From positions 204,231-268,230 of the forward strand of contig NZ_CAMKWA010000002.1 of NCBI RefSeq assembly GCF_946476835.1: a DNA stretch of 64,000 nucleotides. Direction: 5' to 3'. This stretch comes from an uncultured Neokomagataea sp. GTDB lineage: Bacteria > Pseudomonadota > Alphaproteobacteria > Acetobacterales > Acetobacteraceae. The notes under the pieces are model-generated. The model worked only from the letters and a program-made list of their open reading frames with translations. It was not told where the DNA came from and searched no databases. Made by a program: the position numbers and the translations under genes. Shown piece after piece: positions 1 through 9,444 of this stretch; position 1 is the first letter of the stretch; the number at the start of each line of letters is the position of its first letter.

Positions 1-2
1 TC

Positions 3-779
3 ACAATCCCTGCCGCACTCTATCTTCACCCGCATATACATGCGGTCCCGATTGCCGGCCTTATGACAGGCGTTTTCTTTCTCGCCATCGTCTCATGGGC
101 GGATGATATATATTCTTTTAAAGCTTGGTATAAACTCGCGGCACAGTGCCTTGCAGCGTTTCTCGTAGCACTTCCCGTCACGTCGAGTCCCCTCACTCTC
201 GGAGCCGATGTGTGCCTTGCCGTCTTTATGACCAATGCGCTTAATTTTATTGATGGCATCAACGGCTTAGCAGCTGGAAGCATGGCCATCGCCGCTCTGC
301 TCCTCGCCGCTACTGGCTTACACCCTGAAATTCTTCTTCTTCTCGCACTCGCGCTGCTCACCTTTTTGCCCTTTAATTTTCCTAAAGCGCGTATTTTCAT
401 GGGTGATGTTGGTAGCCAATCCGCAGCACTCGTCATGGCATGGTGCGCCATCCAACCAATCAATGCCGAGCCCACATTAGTACTCGCACTCTTTGCCGGT
501 ATTCTATGGGACGTACTCTTTACTCTGATCCGTCGCTTATGCGCGGGCAATCACCTCATGCAGGCCCATCGTGGGCATCTTTACCAATTAGCCACACGCT
601 CCGGCCTCTCGGCACCATTCATTACACTTCTTTACTGGGCTTTTGTCGTTTGGGGCGCAGTCATCTGGGGAACAATCTCCCATCCGTCCATAGCCCTTCT
701 ACTCATTCTCGCACCACAATGCGGCTGGACCGCCTTTATCTGCTACCGAGCCCGGAAACATATCTCCTGCGCGTGGTGA
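3..779 (+). CDS. WecA/MraY-type glycosyl-1-phosphate transferase, 5' end outside window
   Basis: The reading frame is open from the first bases of the window, so the gene is partial and about 258 C-terminal residues are visible. Hydrophobic segments alternate with the family motifs: SWADD, NFIDGINGLAAG, FMGDVGS and a late HRGHLYQ. This family moves a sugar-1-phosphate from a UDP-sugar to undecaprenyl phosphate in the inner membrane, the first step of many polysaccharide or O-antigen pathways. The HRxHLYQ form is typical of the WecA/WbpL branch and not of MraY. The sugar cannot be told from sequence alone. A hairpin that can end transcription lies just after the stop. Family assignment is firm and the substrate is unknown. 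Confidence 0.85.
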   Translation, partial: TIPAALYLHPHIHAVPIAGLMTGVFFLAIVSWADDIYSFKAWYKLAAQCLAAFLVALPVTSSPLTLGADVCLAVFMTNALNFIDGINGLAAGSMAIAALLLAATGLHPEILLLLALALLTFLPFNFPKARIFMGDVGSQSAALVMAWCAIQPINAEPTLVLALFAGILWDVLFTLIRRLCAGNHLMQAHRGHLYQLATRSGLSAPFITLLYWAFVVWGAVIWGTISHPSIALLLILAPQCGWTAFICYRARKHISCAW

Positions 780-784
780 AAGCA

Positions 785-820
785 TAAAAAAACCGCCATG
801 GCATCCCACGGCGGCTTTTT
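785..820. terminator. Bidirectional terminator between the sugar transferase and marR genes
   Basis: A 9-bp stem (CCGCCATGG at 793-801, CCACGGCGG at 806-814, one G-U pair) with a CATC loop is flanked by an A-run on the left and CTTTTTC on the right. It can therefore end transcription from both convergent genes. Confidence 0.8.
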
Positions 821-856
821 CATCAGTACTTTACAGCAGAGGAAAAGCGTTGACGC

Positions 857-1258
857 TTAGCCCGCGCGACGTACGCTCAAACGCTCGACCTGACCAATAG
901 CACGGTCATCACGATCCGCTTGTGAGCCAGAAGCTTCGGCCATAATTGCACGCATCTCCCGCAGGAACGCTTGTCCCTTCGGTGTATGGCGTACCAATAC
1001 AGAACGACGATCCAATGGATCTGGCTTACGCTCTGCCAGACCCAGAACGCGCAACCGATCCAACGCACGCGTAATGGCAGGCTTGGACACATTCAATGCC
1101 GCCGCCAAACCACGAACCGTATGCGCACCATCATTCAAATAGCACGTCAAGAAAACAGCCAACTGACGTGCCGAAAGATCCGGCCCATCACGACGAACCA
1201 GCGTTACAACCGTACCGCAGAGAAGATTTAACATCTGATCATTCTTAGCCTGCGACAT
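857..1258 (-). CDS. MarR-family transcriptional regulator
   Basis: The protein of 133 residues carries a winged helix-turn-helix of the MarR type: a recognition region reading LAAALNVSKPAITRALDRL, then the wing with DPLDRRSVLVRHTPKG. These proteins act as homodimers and usually repress nearby or distant genes until a small ligand binds. The frame stays open upstream, but the ATG at 1258 has a good ribosome site (AAGGAG, 7 nt before it) and starts exactly where family similarity begins, so the longer version is unlikely. The gene stands alone between two terminators. Its ligand and targets cannot be read from the sequence. Confidence 0.85.
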   Translation of the reverse strand: MSQAKNDQMLNLLCGTVVTLVRRDGPDLSARQLAVFLTCYLNDGAHTVRGLAAALNVSKPAITRALDRLRVLGLAERKPDPLDRRSVLVRHTPKGQAFLREMRAIMAEASGSQADRDDRAIGQVERLSVRRAG

Positions 1259-1524
1259 AACTGCACTCCTTACGTTTCTTGCTCTCTCCGCAGACCCAAC
1301 CGGGCTTTGCATCACCGACAACAATATTGAATCCGAAACGTTCCGTTTCGCTATGAGTTTAGACCTTCCCCTACAACCCATCATCACATTTGCCAGAACA
1401 CTCTCCGAAGACAGCATCAAGGAAAACATCTCTAGGCAGAAAAGAAAGCCATTTAGTAAACGGAGGAATAAGCCGAAACGCCTTCGAAAAGACACCCCCT
1501 CCTCAAAGACAATTATGTTACGAT
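1259..1524. other. Intergenic region upstream of marR
   Basis: No gene is convincing here. It holds the ribosome site of marR and presumably its promoter. Short open frames on both strands lack ribosome sites or recognisable content. Confidence 0.5.
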
Positions 1525-1554
1525 ACAAAAAAGAGGGGGCGCCAACCCCCTCTT
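1525..1554 (-). terminator. Terminator of the aminopeptidase gene
   Basis: On the minus strand, stem GAGGGGG/CCCCCTC (1533-1539 with 1546-1552, 6-nt loop) is followed by TTTTTTG, about 15 nt after the aminopeptidase stop codon. This is a classic intrinsic terminator. Confidence 0.85.
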
Positions 1555-1568
1555 CCACTTCTCTTTTT

Positions 1569-2939
1569 CTAACAAAGTTTTGCTATGGCACCGACAATTG
1601 CACGTAAGCCCAGCGTCTCCCCACCCTCTGGGCGGCCCGGCGCAGAAGCATCATTCCAGCCATAAGTGTCGATATGGCACCATTTTTGGCCCTCTGGAAC
1701 GAAACGCTGAAGATACAATGCGGCCGTAATCGCACCGGCCATTGGCTTAGCGGTTATATTGCCCATGTCTGCAATCTTACTATCGAGCCATGCGTCATAA
1801 CCATGCCAGAGTGGCATTCTCCACAGGGGATCAGCGCTCGTTTTTGCTGATTCGCAAAAGATTTCAGCAACGTTATCATCATTCGCAAATAACGCTGGCA
1901 AATCCGGCCCCAGTGCAACGCGCGCCGCACCCGTCAATGTTGCCATATCCAACAACCAAACAGGCGCCTGTTCAGACGCTTCCGTGAGCAAGTCACACAT
2001 GACCAAGCGGCCTTCTGCATCCGTGTTGCCCACTTCAACAGTTTTACCGCTGCGCGTCATGAGAACATCACCTGGGCGCATCGCATGCCCAGAAACACTA
2101 TTCTCAACACAGCCCAAACGGACTTCTAAAGAGACATCCAGCCCTAATTCAATCACGGCACAAGCTACAGCCAGCGCCAACGCAGCGCCGCCCATGTCCT
2201 TCTTCATCCGCAACATGCCTGCAGGCGGCTTGAGATCATAGCCCCCCGTATCGAAGCACACACCTTTCCCCACCAAAGAAACGAGAGGTGCACCTTCACG
2301 CTTCTGCCAACGTCCAAGTACCACTTGGGACGGGCGATCAGACCCCGCGCCTACTGCCGCCAAACACGGATAAGCCTCGCGCAGCGCATCACCCTGCACA
2401 ATTTCAACAGTAGCCCCACGCGCCACCAAAGCCCCACGTGCCTGCTCTGCCAATTCAACCGGCCCCAGCAAATTCGCAGGCGTATTAATCAGGTCACGCC
2501 CTAAACGGTTCGCCTCTGCGAAAGCTACAGCACCAGCATCGCGCTCATCTACCACCAATCGCGCAGAAAATTCGTCACGGCCACGCACATGGTAACGATA
2601 CGCCCCCATTGCAAAACCCAGCACCACAGCAGAACGGGCTTCTTCTGTTACCCCATCAAACGCTATGCGCCAGTCTCCGGCATCCAATGCTGTACCGAGC
2701 ACACCATAGACGGACGGATCCTCAGCTTTCTCTGGTGCCACAACAAAAAGAGCGCCTTCTGGCAGTCGCGCATACTGTCCAGCTTTCGCCTGAAATGCTT
2801 GCGCCTTCAGCCACGTCTCATAGCGTCCTTCAAACGCGTCACACTGAGACGGAGCTACAATATGCAGCGTTTTCACGCTTCCATCTTCTGCATTCAGAGC
2901 AGAGGCCGCAATGAAAGGAAGTGTTTGCACAGAAATCAT
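1569..2939 (-). CDS. M17 family leucyl aminopeptidase
   Basis: This cytosolic metallopeptidase removes N-terminal residues from peptides and probably works in peptide turnover. The M17 catalytic half is clear: GKGVCFDTGG near residue 230, MKKDMGG shortly after, and the signature NTDAEGRL near residue 305, which together give the two-metal ligands and the catalytic Lys and Arg. Length from the chosen start is 456 residues, near the family norm. The frame allows starts at 2969 or 3014. I chose ATG 2939 because GGAATAAG precedes it and the others overlap the opposite helicase promoter region. It is closer to the short N-terminus subgroup of M17 than to E. coli PepA. Substrate range is not predictable. 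Confidence 0.85.
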   Translation of the reverse strand: MISVQTLPFIAASALNAEDGSVKTLHIVAPSQCDAFEGRYETWLKAQAFQAKAGQYARLPEGALFVVAPEKAEDPSVYGVLGTALDAGDWRIAFDGVTEEARSAVVLGFAMGAYRYHVRGRDEFSARLVVDERDAGAVAFAEANRLGRDLINTPANLLGPVELAEQARGALVARGATVEIVQGDALREAYPCLAAVGAGSDRPSQVVLGRWQKREGAPLVSLVGKGVCFDTGGYDLKPPAGMLRMKKDMGGAALALAVACAVIELGLDVSLEVRLGCVENSVSGHAMRPGDVLMTRSGKTVEVGNTDAEGRLVMCDLLTEASEQAPVWLLDMATLTGAARVALGPDLPALFANDDNVAEIFCESAKTSADPLWRMPLWHGYDAWLDSKIADMGNITAKPMAGAITAALYLQRFVPEGQKWCHIDTYGWNDASAPGRPEGGETLGLRAIVGAIAKLC

Positions 2940-3016
2940 CCATCTTATTCCAAAATTAAACAGGTTCATTGTATCAGGTGCTTGCTTTTGTCGCGCACAA
3001 ACCCGACCATTCACCT

Positions 3017-5614
3017 ATGCCCAGCGCAGTTCAAAGAACCTTCTCGACCGCTCATACCATGCCAAGCGCCGTTCGTGCCGCCCTTGGTCCCACGAATACG
3101 GGGAAAACCCATTATGCGCTCACCCGCATGATGGCCCATGCCACCGGCATTATTGGCTTCCCTCTGCGCCTTCTCGCACGTGAGAACTATGAGCGTCTCG
3201 TCAAAGCCAAAGGCGCACGCTTTGTTGCCCTCATTACAGGCGAAGAGAAAATCGTGCCACATGGCGCAAAATGGTTTTCCTGTACCGTCGAGGCCATGCC
3301 GCTGGACCGTAAGGTCGAATTCATCGCGGTGGATGAAATTCAGCTCGCCGCAGACCCCGACCGCGGCCACGTCTTCACAGACCGCCTCCTCAATGCCCGT
3401 GGCACAGTCGAAACACTCTTTCTCGGGGCTGAAACCATCCGCCCCCTCATCAAACGCCTGATCCCAAACATCGAAATCGACACACGACACCGCCTGTCCA
3501 ACCTTGTTTATACTGGCGCAACCAAGCTCTCAAAACTCCCACCACGCTCCGCCATCGTCGCATTCTCTATGGCCGAAGTGTACACACTCGCTGAAGTCGT
3601 CCGGCGGCGGCGTGGTGGCTGCGCCGTTATCATGGGTCAACTCAGCCCCCGCACCCGTAATGCTCAAATCGAACTCTACCAAAACCGCGAAGTCGATTAT
3701 CTCGTCGCAACCGATGCCATCGGCATGGGCCTCAATATGGATGTGGACCATGTGGCCCTCGCCCAATTAAGCAAATTTGACGGCACCACCCCGCGCCCCC
3801 TTTACCCGCAAGAAATCGCTCAAATTGCAGGCCGTGCTGGGCGTGGTATGCGCGACGGCACCTTTGGCACCACAGCAGATGCTCCCGCACTGTCGGAAAC
3901 ACTGGCCGAAACGATCGAACAGCATCGCTTCGAACCGATTAAACGCCTCTCTTGGCGCAATAGCCGCTTGGATTTCACCAACCCCCGCGCCCTCTTAACA
4001 AGCCTCACAATATCGCCCCCCCAAAAAGGCCTCGTCCCCGGCCGCATCGCCTCAGATGTGACCACACTGGAAAGCTTACTTCTCGACCCAGACATCCAAA
4101 AAACAGCACGAGGACGAGAAGCAACAGCGCTGCTCTGGGATGTCTGTCAAATCCCCGATTTCCGTAAATTAGGAGACGATAGCCACGCCCGCCTGTGCAG
4201 CAATCTGTACATGCACTTACTAAAAGACGGGACCATTCCGCCCAACTGGATGGACAGCCATCTGCGCGGCCTCGATAAACCCGAAGGCGATATCGACACC
4301 CTGATGCAACGCCTCACCGGCATCCGCGTCTGTGCCTATATCGCCTCCCGCAATGAATGGAGTCGCCACGCAAATACATGGCAAAAACGCACGCGTGAGG
4401 TTGAGGAGCGCTTGTCAGATGCTCTGCACGACCGCCTCACCGCACGTTTTGTCGATCGTCGCGCCGCCACACTGTTACGTCGCCTTGATGACACGCAGGA
4501 TCAACCACTCCTCTCCGCCGTCACACAGGACGGCACTGTGGTTGTCGAAGGCCATGAGATCGGGAAAATTGAAGGCTTCTCCCTCAATCTGGGGCCCATA
4601 GAAGACTCGGAACGCGCCTTAGTGCTCCGCGCAGGACGGCGCGCACTCCAGCAAGAAATACCTCGCCGGATCCATCAATTCACCCACGCTCCTGATACCG
4701 ATTTAGCACTAGACACCGAAACCGCCATCCTATCATGGAACAGAGTTCCTCTCGGCCGTCTAAGTGCGGGGAAAACCGTCCTCCAGCCGCATATACGCCT
4801 CTTCCATGATGACTTTGCCGATACACAGCAACGCACACAGGTCGAAAAACGCCTCCTCACCTTTGTGCAATCTCTCATTCAAAAAGACTTTAGCGTCCTC
4901 TTTGCTCTACAACACGCAGCCGAGACACAACCTGCATTACGTGGCGTCGTACACCGCCTTGTAGAAGATGGCGGCATCACCCCCCCTCTCCCGGCAGATT
5001 ATACACTCTCACACAACGACCGACGCCTGCTGAAAAAGCACGGGATTATCATCGGGCACTTCGCGCTCTTTATGCCTGCGCTCATGCGCCCCCATGCCCT
5101 ACATATGCGCGCCCTGCTCTCCCATATCCATGCTGGCCACTCTAGCCCTCTTGCCCCACCACCACCGGGCCGTATTTCCTACCCACTCACCGCCGTCTCT
5201 GGGCGGCCGGGCTGGGTAGCCGCGGGGGATGTCGGAGTACGCCTCGATATTGTTGAGCGCCGCCTATATGATCTCAAGCGCCTCATAGCCCGCGCCCCTT
5301 GCGCAGCCCCCAAAGACTTACCGTCATGGTTTGGTATCCGTGCCACTCAACTGACACATACACTCACAAGCTTAGGCATACGCCACCAACCACCCTCAAC
5401 ATTGGATGACCATATTTTCGGTCCGGCTGCACCACTCTTGCTCCTGCCACCACGCGCACAACCGCATAAACGGCGCACATCCATGCAAACTGACCGCACG
5501 AGACCTATCCATAATGCAGATAGTCCTTTTGCCGCGCTCGCCGCCTTGCGCCCCTCACCGCCCCAACACCCGAAAAAACGCAGACCTCACCCAAAACGCA
5601 AACGCTCTTCATAA
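3017..5614 (+). CDS. Suv3-like superfamily 2 RNA/DNA helicase
   Basis: A helicase of 865 residues. The N-terminal half has Walker A GPTNTGKT (about residues 22-29), the DEIQ box (VDEIQLAADPDRG), and the C-terminal helicase motifs ATDAIGMGLNMDVD and QIAGRAGRG. This set matches the Suv3/mitochondrial-degradosome-like helicases common in Alphaproteobacteria. Their bacterial role is not well defined; RNA unwinding is the usual guess. The C-terminal part is long and unfamiliar to me and ends in a Lys/Arg-rich tail (KKRRPHPKRKRSS) that may bind nucleic acid. A second ATG at 3059 could also be the start. The S4-domain gene follows after 12 nt, so the two are probably one transcript and may both act on RNA. 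Confidence 0.85.
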   Translation: MPSAVQRTFSTAHTMPSAVRAALGPTNTGKTHYALTRMMAHATGIIGFPLRLLARENYERLVKAKGARFVALITGEEKIVPHGAKWFSCTVEAMPLDRKVEFIAVDEIQLAADPDRGHVFTDRLLNARGTVETLFLGAETIRPLIKRLIPNIEIDTRHRLSNLVYTGATKLSKLPPRSAIVAFSMAEVYTLAEVVRRRRGGCAVIMGQLSPRTRNAQIELYQNREVDYLVATDAIGMGLNMDVDHVALAQLSKFDGTTPRPLYPQEIAQIAGRAGRGMRDGTFGTTADAPALSETLAETIEQHRFEPIKRLSWRNSRLDFTNPRALLTSLTISPPQKGLVPGRIASDVTTLESLLLDPDIQKTARGREATALLWDVCQIPDFRKLGDDSHARLCSNLYMHLLKDGTIPPNWMDSHLRGLDKPEGDIDTLMQRLTGIRVCAYIASRNEWSRHANTWQKRTREVEERLSDALHDRLTARFVDRRAATLLRRLDDTQDQPLLSAVTQDGTVVVEGHEIGKIEGFSLNLGPIEDSERALVLRAGRRALQQEIPRRIHQFTHAPDTDLALDTETAILSWNRVPLGRLSAGKTVLQPHIRLFHDDFADTQQRTQVEKRLLTFVQSLIQKDFSVLFALQHAAETQPALRGVVHRLVEDGGITPPLPADYTLSHNDRRLLKKHGIIIGHFALFMPALMRPHALHMRALLSHIHAGHSSPLAPPPPGRISYPLTAVSGRPGWVAAGDVGVRLDIVERRLYDLKRLIARAPCAAPKDLPSWFGIRATQLTHTLTSLGIRHQPPSTLDDHIFGPAAPLLLLPPRAQPHKRRTSMQTDRTRPIHNADSPFAALAALRPSPPQHPKKRRPHPKRKRSS

Positions 5615-5626
5615 GTCCCGCCCCCT

Positions 5627-5923
5627 ATGTCGACAGATTTCCAACGCTTTGACCTTTGGCTTTATTATGCGCGCTTCGCAAAAAGCCGCAGCATGAGTTC
5701 TGCCTATATTACACGTGGATTTGCTCGTATTAATGGTCAACCGACCAATAAACCTCACGCCAAAATACGCGTTGGCGATACCGTAACCCTGTCCCCACGG
5801 CACTCTAAAGATGATGTGCATGTGTGGACTATTCGCGCCCTCGGTACACGGCGTGGCCCTGCTTCAGAAGCCACACTGCTTTATGAGAACGTCACAACAC
5901 ACAGTGAAGACGCTTGCGTCTGA
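5627..5923 (+). CDS. S4-domain RNA-binding protein (Hsp15-like)
   Basis: Ninety-eight residues with an S4 fold at the N-terminus: RFDLWLYYARFAKSRS, then the loop with GFARINGQPTNKPHAKIRVGD. The same arrangement occurs in Hsp15 (HslR), which in E. coli binds free 50S subunits carrying nascent chains. Placed 12 nt after the helicase, the gene has no strong ribosome site of its own and may be translated by coupling. A ribosome or RNA role is likely from the domain; the exact target is inference. Confidence 0.8.
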   Translation: MSTDFQRFDLWLYYARFAKSRSMSSAYITRGFARINGQPTNKPHAKIRVGDTVTLSPRHSKDDVHVWTIRALGTRRGPASEATLLYENVTTHSEDACV

Positions 5924-6002
5924 CCAAAAACACTCGCATATCATCCGTCATCAATGAAAGACCGGTGCTAAACCAAGCCACCAAGACAGATTGGAGACAT
6001 CT

Positions 6003-6335
6003 ATGGCCTATGTGGTCACCGAGAACTGCATCCGCTGCAAGTTCATGGATTGCGTCGAAGTTTGCCCCGTAGACTGTTTCTATGCCGGCGAAAACTTCCT
6101 CGTGATTAATCCTGATGAATGCATTGACTGCGGCGTCTGTGAACCAGAATGCCCTGCAGAAGCCATCTTCCCAGATAGTGATGGCCGCGCTGAAGCATGG
6201 ATCGAAACAAACTCACGCCTTGCGGCACAATGGCCCAACATCACTCGCAAAGGCGAACAACCAGCCGATGCGGAAGAATGGAAAGATAAGCCAGACAAAG
6301 CTGGCCTTCTCTCCGAAGCGCCGCACAAAGACTAA
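6003..6335 (+). CDS. fdxA: 7Fe ferredoxin, FdxA family
   Basis: A small electron carrier of 110 residues. The N-terminus holds two cluster motifs. The first reads [17 protein letters not shown], the spacing that gives one [3Fe-4S] cluster and donates a Cys to the second. The second reads [12 protein letters not shown] and gives the [4Fe-4S] cluster. This is the arrangement of Azotobacter ferredoxin I. The start at 6003 is preceded by GGAG six bases upstream; a longer in-frame ATG at 5991 would include that ribosome site and is less likely. The C-terminal tail is charged as in the family. Its redox partner is not encoded nearby. Confidence 0.93.
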   Translation: MAYVVTENCIRCKFMDCVEVCPVDCFYAGENFLVINPDECIDCGVCEPECPAEAIFPDSDGRAEAWIETNSRLAAQWPNITRKGEQPADAEEWKDKPDKAGLLSEAPHKD

Positions 6336-6360
6336 TCCGCGCTCTCCTGCGCAGATCACG

Positions 6361-6397
6361 AAAAAGCCCGACACATCTTCGTGTCGGGCTTTTTTTA
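6361..6397 (+). terminator. Terminator of fdxA
   Basis: A perfect 9-bp stem GCCCGACAC/GTGTCGGGC (6366-6374 with 6381-6389), followed by a run of seven T. Confidence 0.92.
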
Positions 6398-6413
6398 TAC
6401 GTTTTCATCATCA

Positions 6414-6449
6414 TAAAAAAAGCCGGTGAGAAAAACCCCACCGGCTCAA
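6414..6449 (-). terminator. Terminator of the cyo operon
   Basis: On the minus strand, stem AGCCGGTG/CACCGGCT (6421-6428 with 6439-6446) is followed by a T-run, 25 nt after the cyoD stop. It faces the fdxA terminator. Confidence 0.9.
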
Positions 6450-6473
6450 CACACTCAACGCTTCAAGAAACGT

Positions 6474-6809
6474 TTAGCGTGACATCATGTTCATGGCCGT
6501 ATCGTGCATAATGAACAGCGTACCACCAATAACGATGACCACCGTCGCTACTGCGACCAAGAAGCACAACAGGTTCCAATACTGCTCAGAACTACCGTTC
6601 ATATGCAGGAAGAAAACCAAGTGTACGAAAATCTGAACAACAGCCAAAACCGACAGAACCGCAATCGCCATGCCCGGGGACAAAGCGTGGGTCATGACAG
6701 CAGCGAAAGACGCTACTGTCAGAATGACGGCCAGTACAAAACCGATCAGATATGCGGAGTAAGATCCGTGACTATTGCTTGCCCCGGATGAGTGAGAAGC
6801 TTGGGCCAT
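6474..6809 (-). CDS. cyoD: Cytochrome bo3 ubiquinol oxidase subunit IV
   Basis: The smallest subunit of the quinol oxidase, 111 residues with three transmembrane helices. It is the last gene of cyoABCD. It helps assembly and copper-site stability of the catalytic subunit. The motif FVHLVFFLHMN is typical of CyoD. The start ATG overlaps the cyoC stop as TAATG, which indicates translational coupling. Longer upstream frames run inside cyoC and are not used. No heme o synthase gene (cyoE) follows; the operon stops at a terminator. Confidence 0.93.
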   Translation of the reverse strand: MAQASHSSGASNSHGSYSAYLIGFVLAVILTVASFAAVMTHALSPGMAIAVLSVLAVVQIFVHLVFFLHMNGSSEQYWNLLCFLVAVATVVIVIGGTLFIMHDTAMNMMSR

Positions 6810-7429
6810 TAGAGCGTACTCGCAAGATAGACAAAGGAGAAAACGCAGATCCAAACGATGTCCAGAAAGTGCCAGAAAAGGCTGAGGCAAGCGAGCTTGT
6901 CCATCATCCGTGGCTTCAGCCCTTGTCGGCCAAGCATCTGCACCATCAGAACAACCATCCAAATCAAACCACACGTTACGTGCAGACCGTGCGTACCAAC
7001 CAGCGTAAAGAACGCTGACAAGAACGCTGAACGGTCAGGGCCATTGCCCTCCGCAATCATGTGGTGAAACTCGTTGACCTCAAGTCCTACGAAGGACGCG
7101 CCGAGAAGAAACGTCACGGCGAGCCACAGGAGAACTGCACCCTTCTTCTGCGCATGCGCATTGATGGATGCAAAGCCGTAGGTGATGGATGAGAACAACA
7201 GAATTGCTGTCTCAATACCAACATTTTGAAGGTCAAACAGTTCTTTACCCGTCGGACCACCTGCAAACTGGTTCCGCATCACTGCGAACACAGCAAAGAT
7301 GGTGCCGAACAGGACGCAGTCTGTCATCAGGTACACCCAGAAGCCAAACACGTTGGGGGTCTCGTGATGATGTTCCCCATCGTGATGGTCTGCATGTGCC
7401 GCAGGCGACATTGTTGCTTCGTGAGCCAT
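6809..7429 (-). CDS. cyoC: Cytochrome bo3 ubiquinol oxidase subunit III
   Basis: 206 residues with five transmembrane helices, matching E. coli CyoC in length. The N-terminus is His-rich (HADHHDGEHHHE). Conserved stretches include VFGFWVYLMTDCVLF, the acidic FVGLEVNEF and the late FWHFLDIVWICVFSFVYL. It is a structural subunit of the heme-copper oxidase in the inner membrane. It lies 18 nt after cyoB and overlaps cyoD by one base. Confidence 0.95.
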   Translation of the reverse strand: MAHEATMSPAAHADHHDGEHHHETPNVFGFWVYLMTDCVLFGTIFAVFAVMRNQFAGGPTGKELFDLQNVGIETAILLFSSITYGFASINAHAQKKGAVLLWLAVTFLLGASFVGLEVNEFHHMIAEGNGPDRSAFLSAFFTLVGTHGLHVTCGLIWMVVLMVQMLGRQGLKPRMMDKLACLSLFWHFLDIVWICVFSFVYLASTL

Positions 7430-7447
7430 AGTCAGCTTACGCCCCCC

Positions 7448-9439
7448 TTATTCCGCAGCCTGTGCAGCTGCAAGACGACGGGAATAAACTTCCTCGTCAT
7501 GTTCCACTTCGCTGACAGGGACATAGTAATCAATGTCCTCATTCGCGCTACGCAGGATCCAAGTCACCAGGATACCCAACAGACCCAAGCCTGCCAGCCA
7601 CCAGATGTACCATACCGCTGCAAAGCCGAAGATGAATGTGAACGCGCCAATAAACACACCAGCAGACGTGTTCTTTGGCATATGGATCGGCGCAAGAGCC
7701 TGACCATGTGCCGGACGGCCCATTTCTTTCTCGATATGGAACGTGTCCAGACCGTACACCTTAGGAATAACAGCAAAGTTATAAGCAGGCGGCGGTGAAG
7801 AAATAGCCCATTCCAACGTACGACCCGTACCCCATGCATCACCCGTCAAGTCACGGTTTTCAGGCAAGTTACGGTCACGGATGGAGACATAAATCTGCAT
7901 CACCTGACAGACAACACCAAGCGCGATGATGGCAGCACCACCAGCAGCAATCAGCTCCCACGGGTACCAATCTGGGTTGTCATAGTGGTTCATACGACGC
8001 GTCATACCCTCGAGGCCGAGGACATACAGCGGAATAAAGGCCACATAGAAGCCGACGAACCAGCACCAGAACGAACGCTTGCCCCATGCTTCATTCAGCT
8101 TGAAGCCAAATGCTTTCGGGAACCAGTAGTTCAGACCTGCAATGTAACCAAAGTACACACCACCGATAATCACGTTGTGGAAGTGAGCAATCAGGAACAA
8201 GGAGTTATGCACGATCCAGTCTGCTGCTGGCATAGCCATCATCACACCGGTCATACCACCGATAGAGAACGTCACCATGAAACCAACGGTCCAGTACATA
8301 GGAGACGTGAATTCAATCCGTCCCTTATACATGGTGAACAACCAGTTAAAGATCTTCACACCCGTCGGCACAGCAATCACCATTGTGGCGATACCGAAGA
8401 ATGTATTAACGTCTGCACCCGCGCCCATCGTGAAGAAGTGATGGACCCACACAACCATTGCCAGCACCATGATTGAACATGTTGCATATACCATGGTGCT
8501 GTAGCCAAAGAGTGGCTTGCGCGAGAATGTCGCTGTAACCTCAGAGAAAACACCGAATGCTGGAATAACCAGAATGTAAACTTCTGGATGGCCCCAAGCC
8601 CAAATCAGGTTCAGGTACAGCATGACGTTACCGCCGGCATCATTCGTAAAGAAGTGCATGCCAAGGTAACGGTCCAAGCTCAACATCCCCAGCGTCACCG
8701 TCAGGATCGGGAAGGACATGAGGATCAGAACGGTGGTGCAAAGCGCTGTCCACGTAAAGACAGGCAGCTTCATCCAGGTCATACCCGGAGCGCGCATCTT
8801 AACGATGGTCGTAAAGAAGTTCACACCCGTCAGCAGCGTACCAACGCCCGAAATCTGTACAGCCCAGATGTAGTAATCCACACCAACACCAGGGCTAAAC
8901 TGCATTTCAGACAATGGCGGGTAAACCAGCCAACCCGTCTGCGCAAACTCACCAATAAACAGTGAGATGTTAATCAGCAGCGCACCAATCAGCGTCATAT
9001 AGAAACTGAAAGAGTTCAGGAATGGGAACGCAACGTCACGCGCGCCAATTTGCAGCGGCACGACAAGGTTCAACAGCCCTGTCATAAACGCCATCGCCAT
9101 GAAGAAGATCATGATCGTACCATGCGCGGTAAAAATCTGATCGTAATGGTGTGGCGGCAAATAACCGGGGTTACCGTTATACGCAATGGCAAGCTGGCTA
9201 CGCATCATGACCGCATCCGCAAACCCGCGGAACAGCATCACAATGGCCAGAATAATGTACATGACGGCAAGACGTTTATGATCGACAGTCGTCAACCATT
9301 CACGCCAGAGATAACCCCATTTGCCGAAATAGGTCACTGCTGCAAGCACAACAAGACCAATGATGGCCACACCGGCAAATGTCCCGACGAGAATCGGCAC
9401 ATCGACGGGAATGGCAGAGAGCGAAAGCTTTCCGAGCAT
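7448..9439 (-). CDS. cyoB: Cytochrome bo3 ubiquinol oxidase subunit I
   Basis: The catalytic subunit, 663 residues, which oxidises ubiquinol, reduces oxygen to water and pumps protons. Visible active-site parts are WGHPEVYIL (copper-B His with the cross-linked Tyr), VHHFF (the two further copper-B His) and HFHNVIIGG (heme ligands). The residues known to bind quinol in E. coli CyoB are kept: [13 protein letters not shown] and PPHHYDQIF. In acetic acid bacteria related oxidases can carry heme a or heme o; sequence alone does not decide that. The gene starts 5 nt after cyoA. Confidence 0.97.
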   Translation of the reverse strand: MLGKLSLSAIPVDVPILVGTFAGVAIIGLVVLAAVTYFGKWGYLWREWLTTVDHKRLAVMYIILAIVMLFRGFADAVMMRSQLAIAYNGNPGYLPPHHYDQIFTAHGTIMIFFMAMAFMTGLLNLVVPLQIGARDVAFPFLNSFSFYMTLIGALLINISLFIGEFAQTGWLVYPPLSEMQFSPGVGVDYYIWAVQISGVGTLLTGVNFFTTIVKMRAPGMTWMKLPVFTWTALCTTVLILMSFPILTVTLGMLSLDRYLGMHFFTNDAGGNVMLYLNLIWAWGHPEVYILVIPAFGVFSEVTATFSRKPLFGYSTMVYATCSIMVLAMVVWVHHFFTMGAGADVNTFFGIATMVIAVPTGVKIFNWLFTMYKGRIEFTSPMYWTVGFMVTFSIGGMTGVMMAMPAADWIVHNSLFLIAHFHNVIIGGVYFGYIAGLNYWFPKAFGFKLNEAWGKRSFWCWFVGFYVAFIPLYVLGLEGMTRRMNHYDNPDWYPWELIAAGGAAIIALGVVCQVMQIYVSIRDRNLPENRDLTGDAWGTGRTLEWAISSPPPAYNFAVIPKVYGLDTFHIEKEMGRPAHGQALAPIHMPKNTSAGVFIGAFTFIFGFAAVWYIWWLAGLGLLGILVTWILRSANEDIDYYVPVSEVEHDEEVYSRRLAAAQAAE

Positions 9440-9444
9440 CCGTC

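Noticed and set aside
857..1558. Longer version of the MarR regulator with about 100 more N-terminal residues
   Set aside because: The added part has no family similarity, runs into the aminopeptidase terminator, and the ATG at 1258 has a much better ribosome site.
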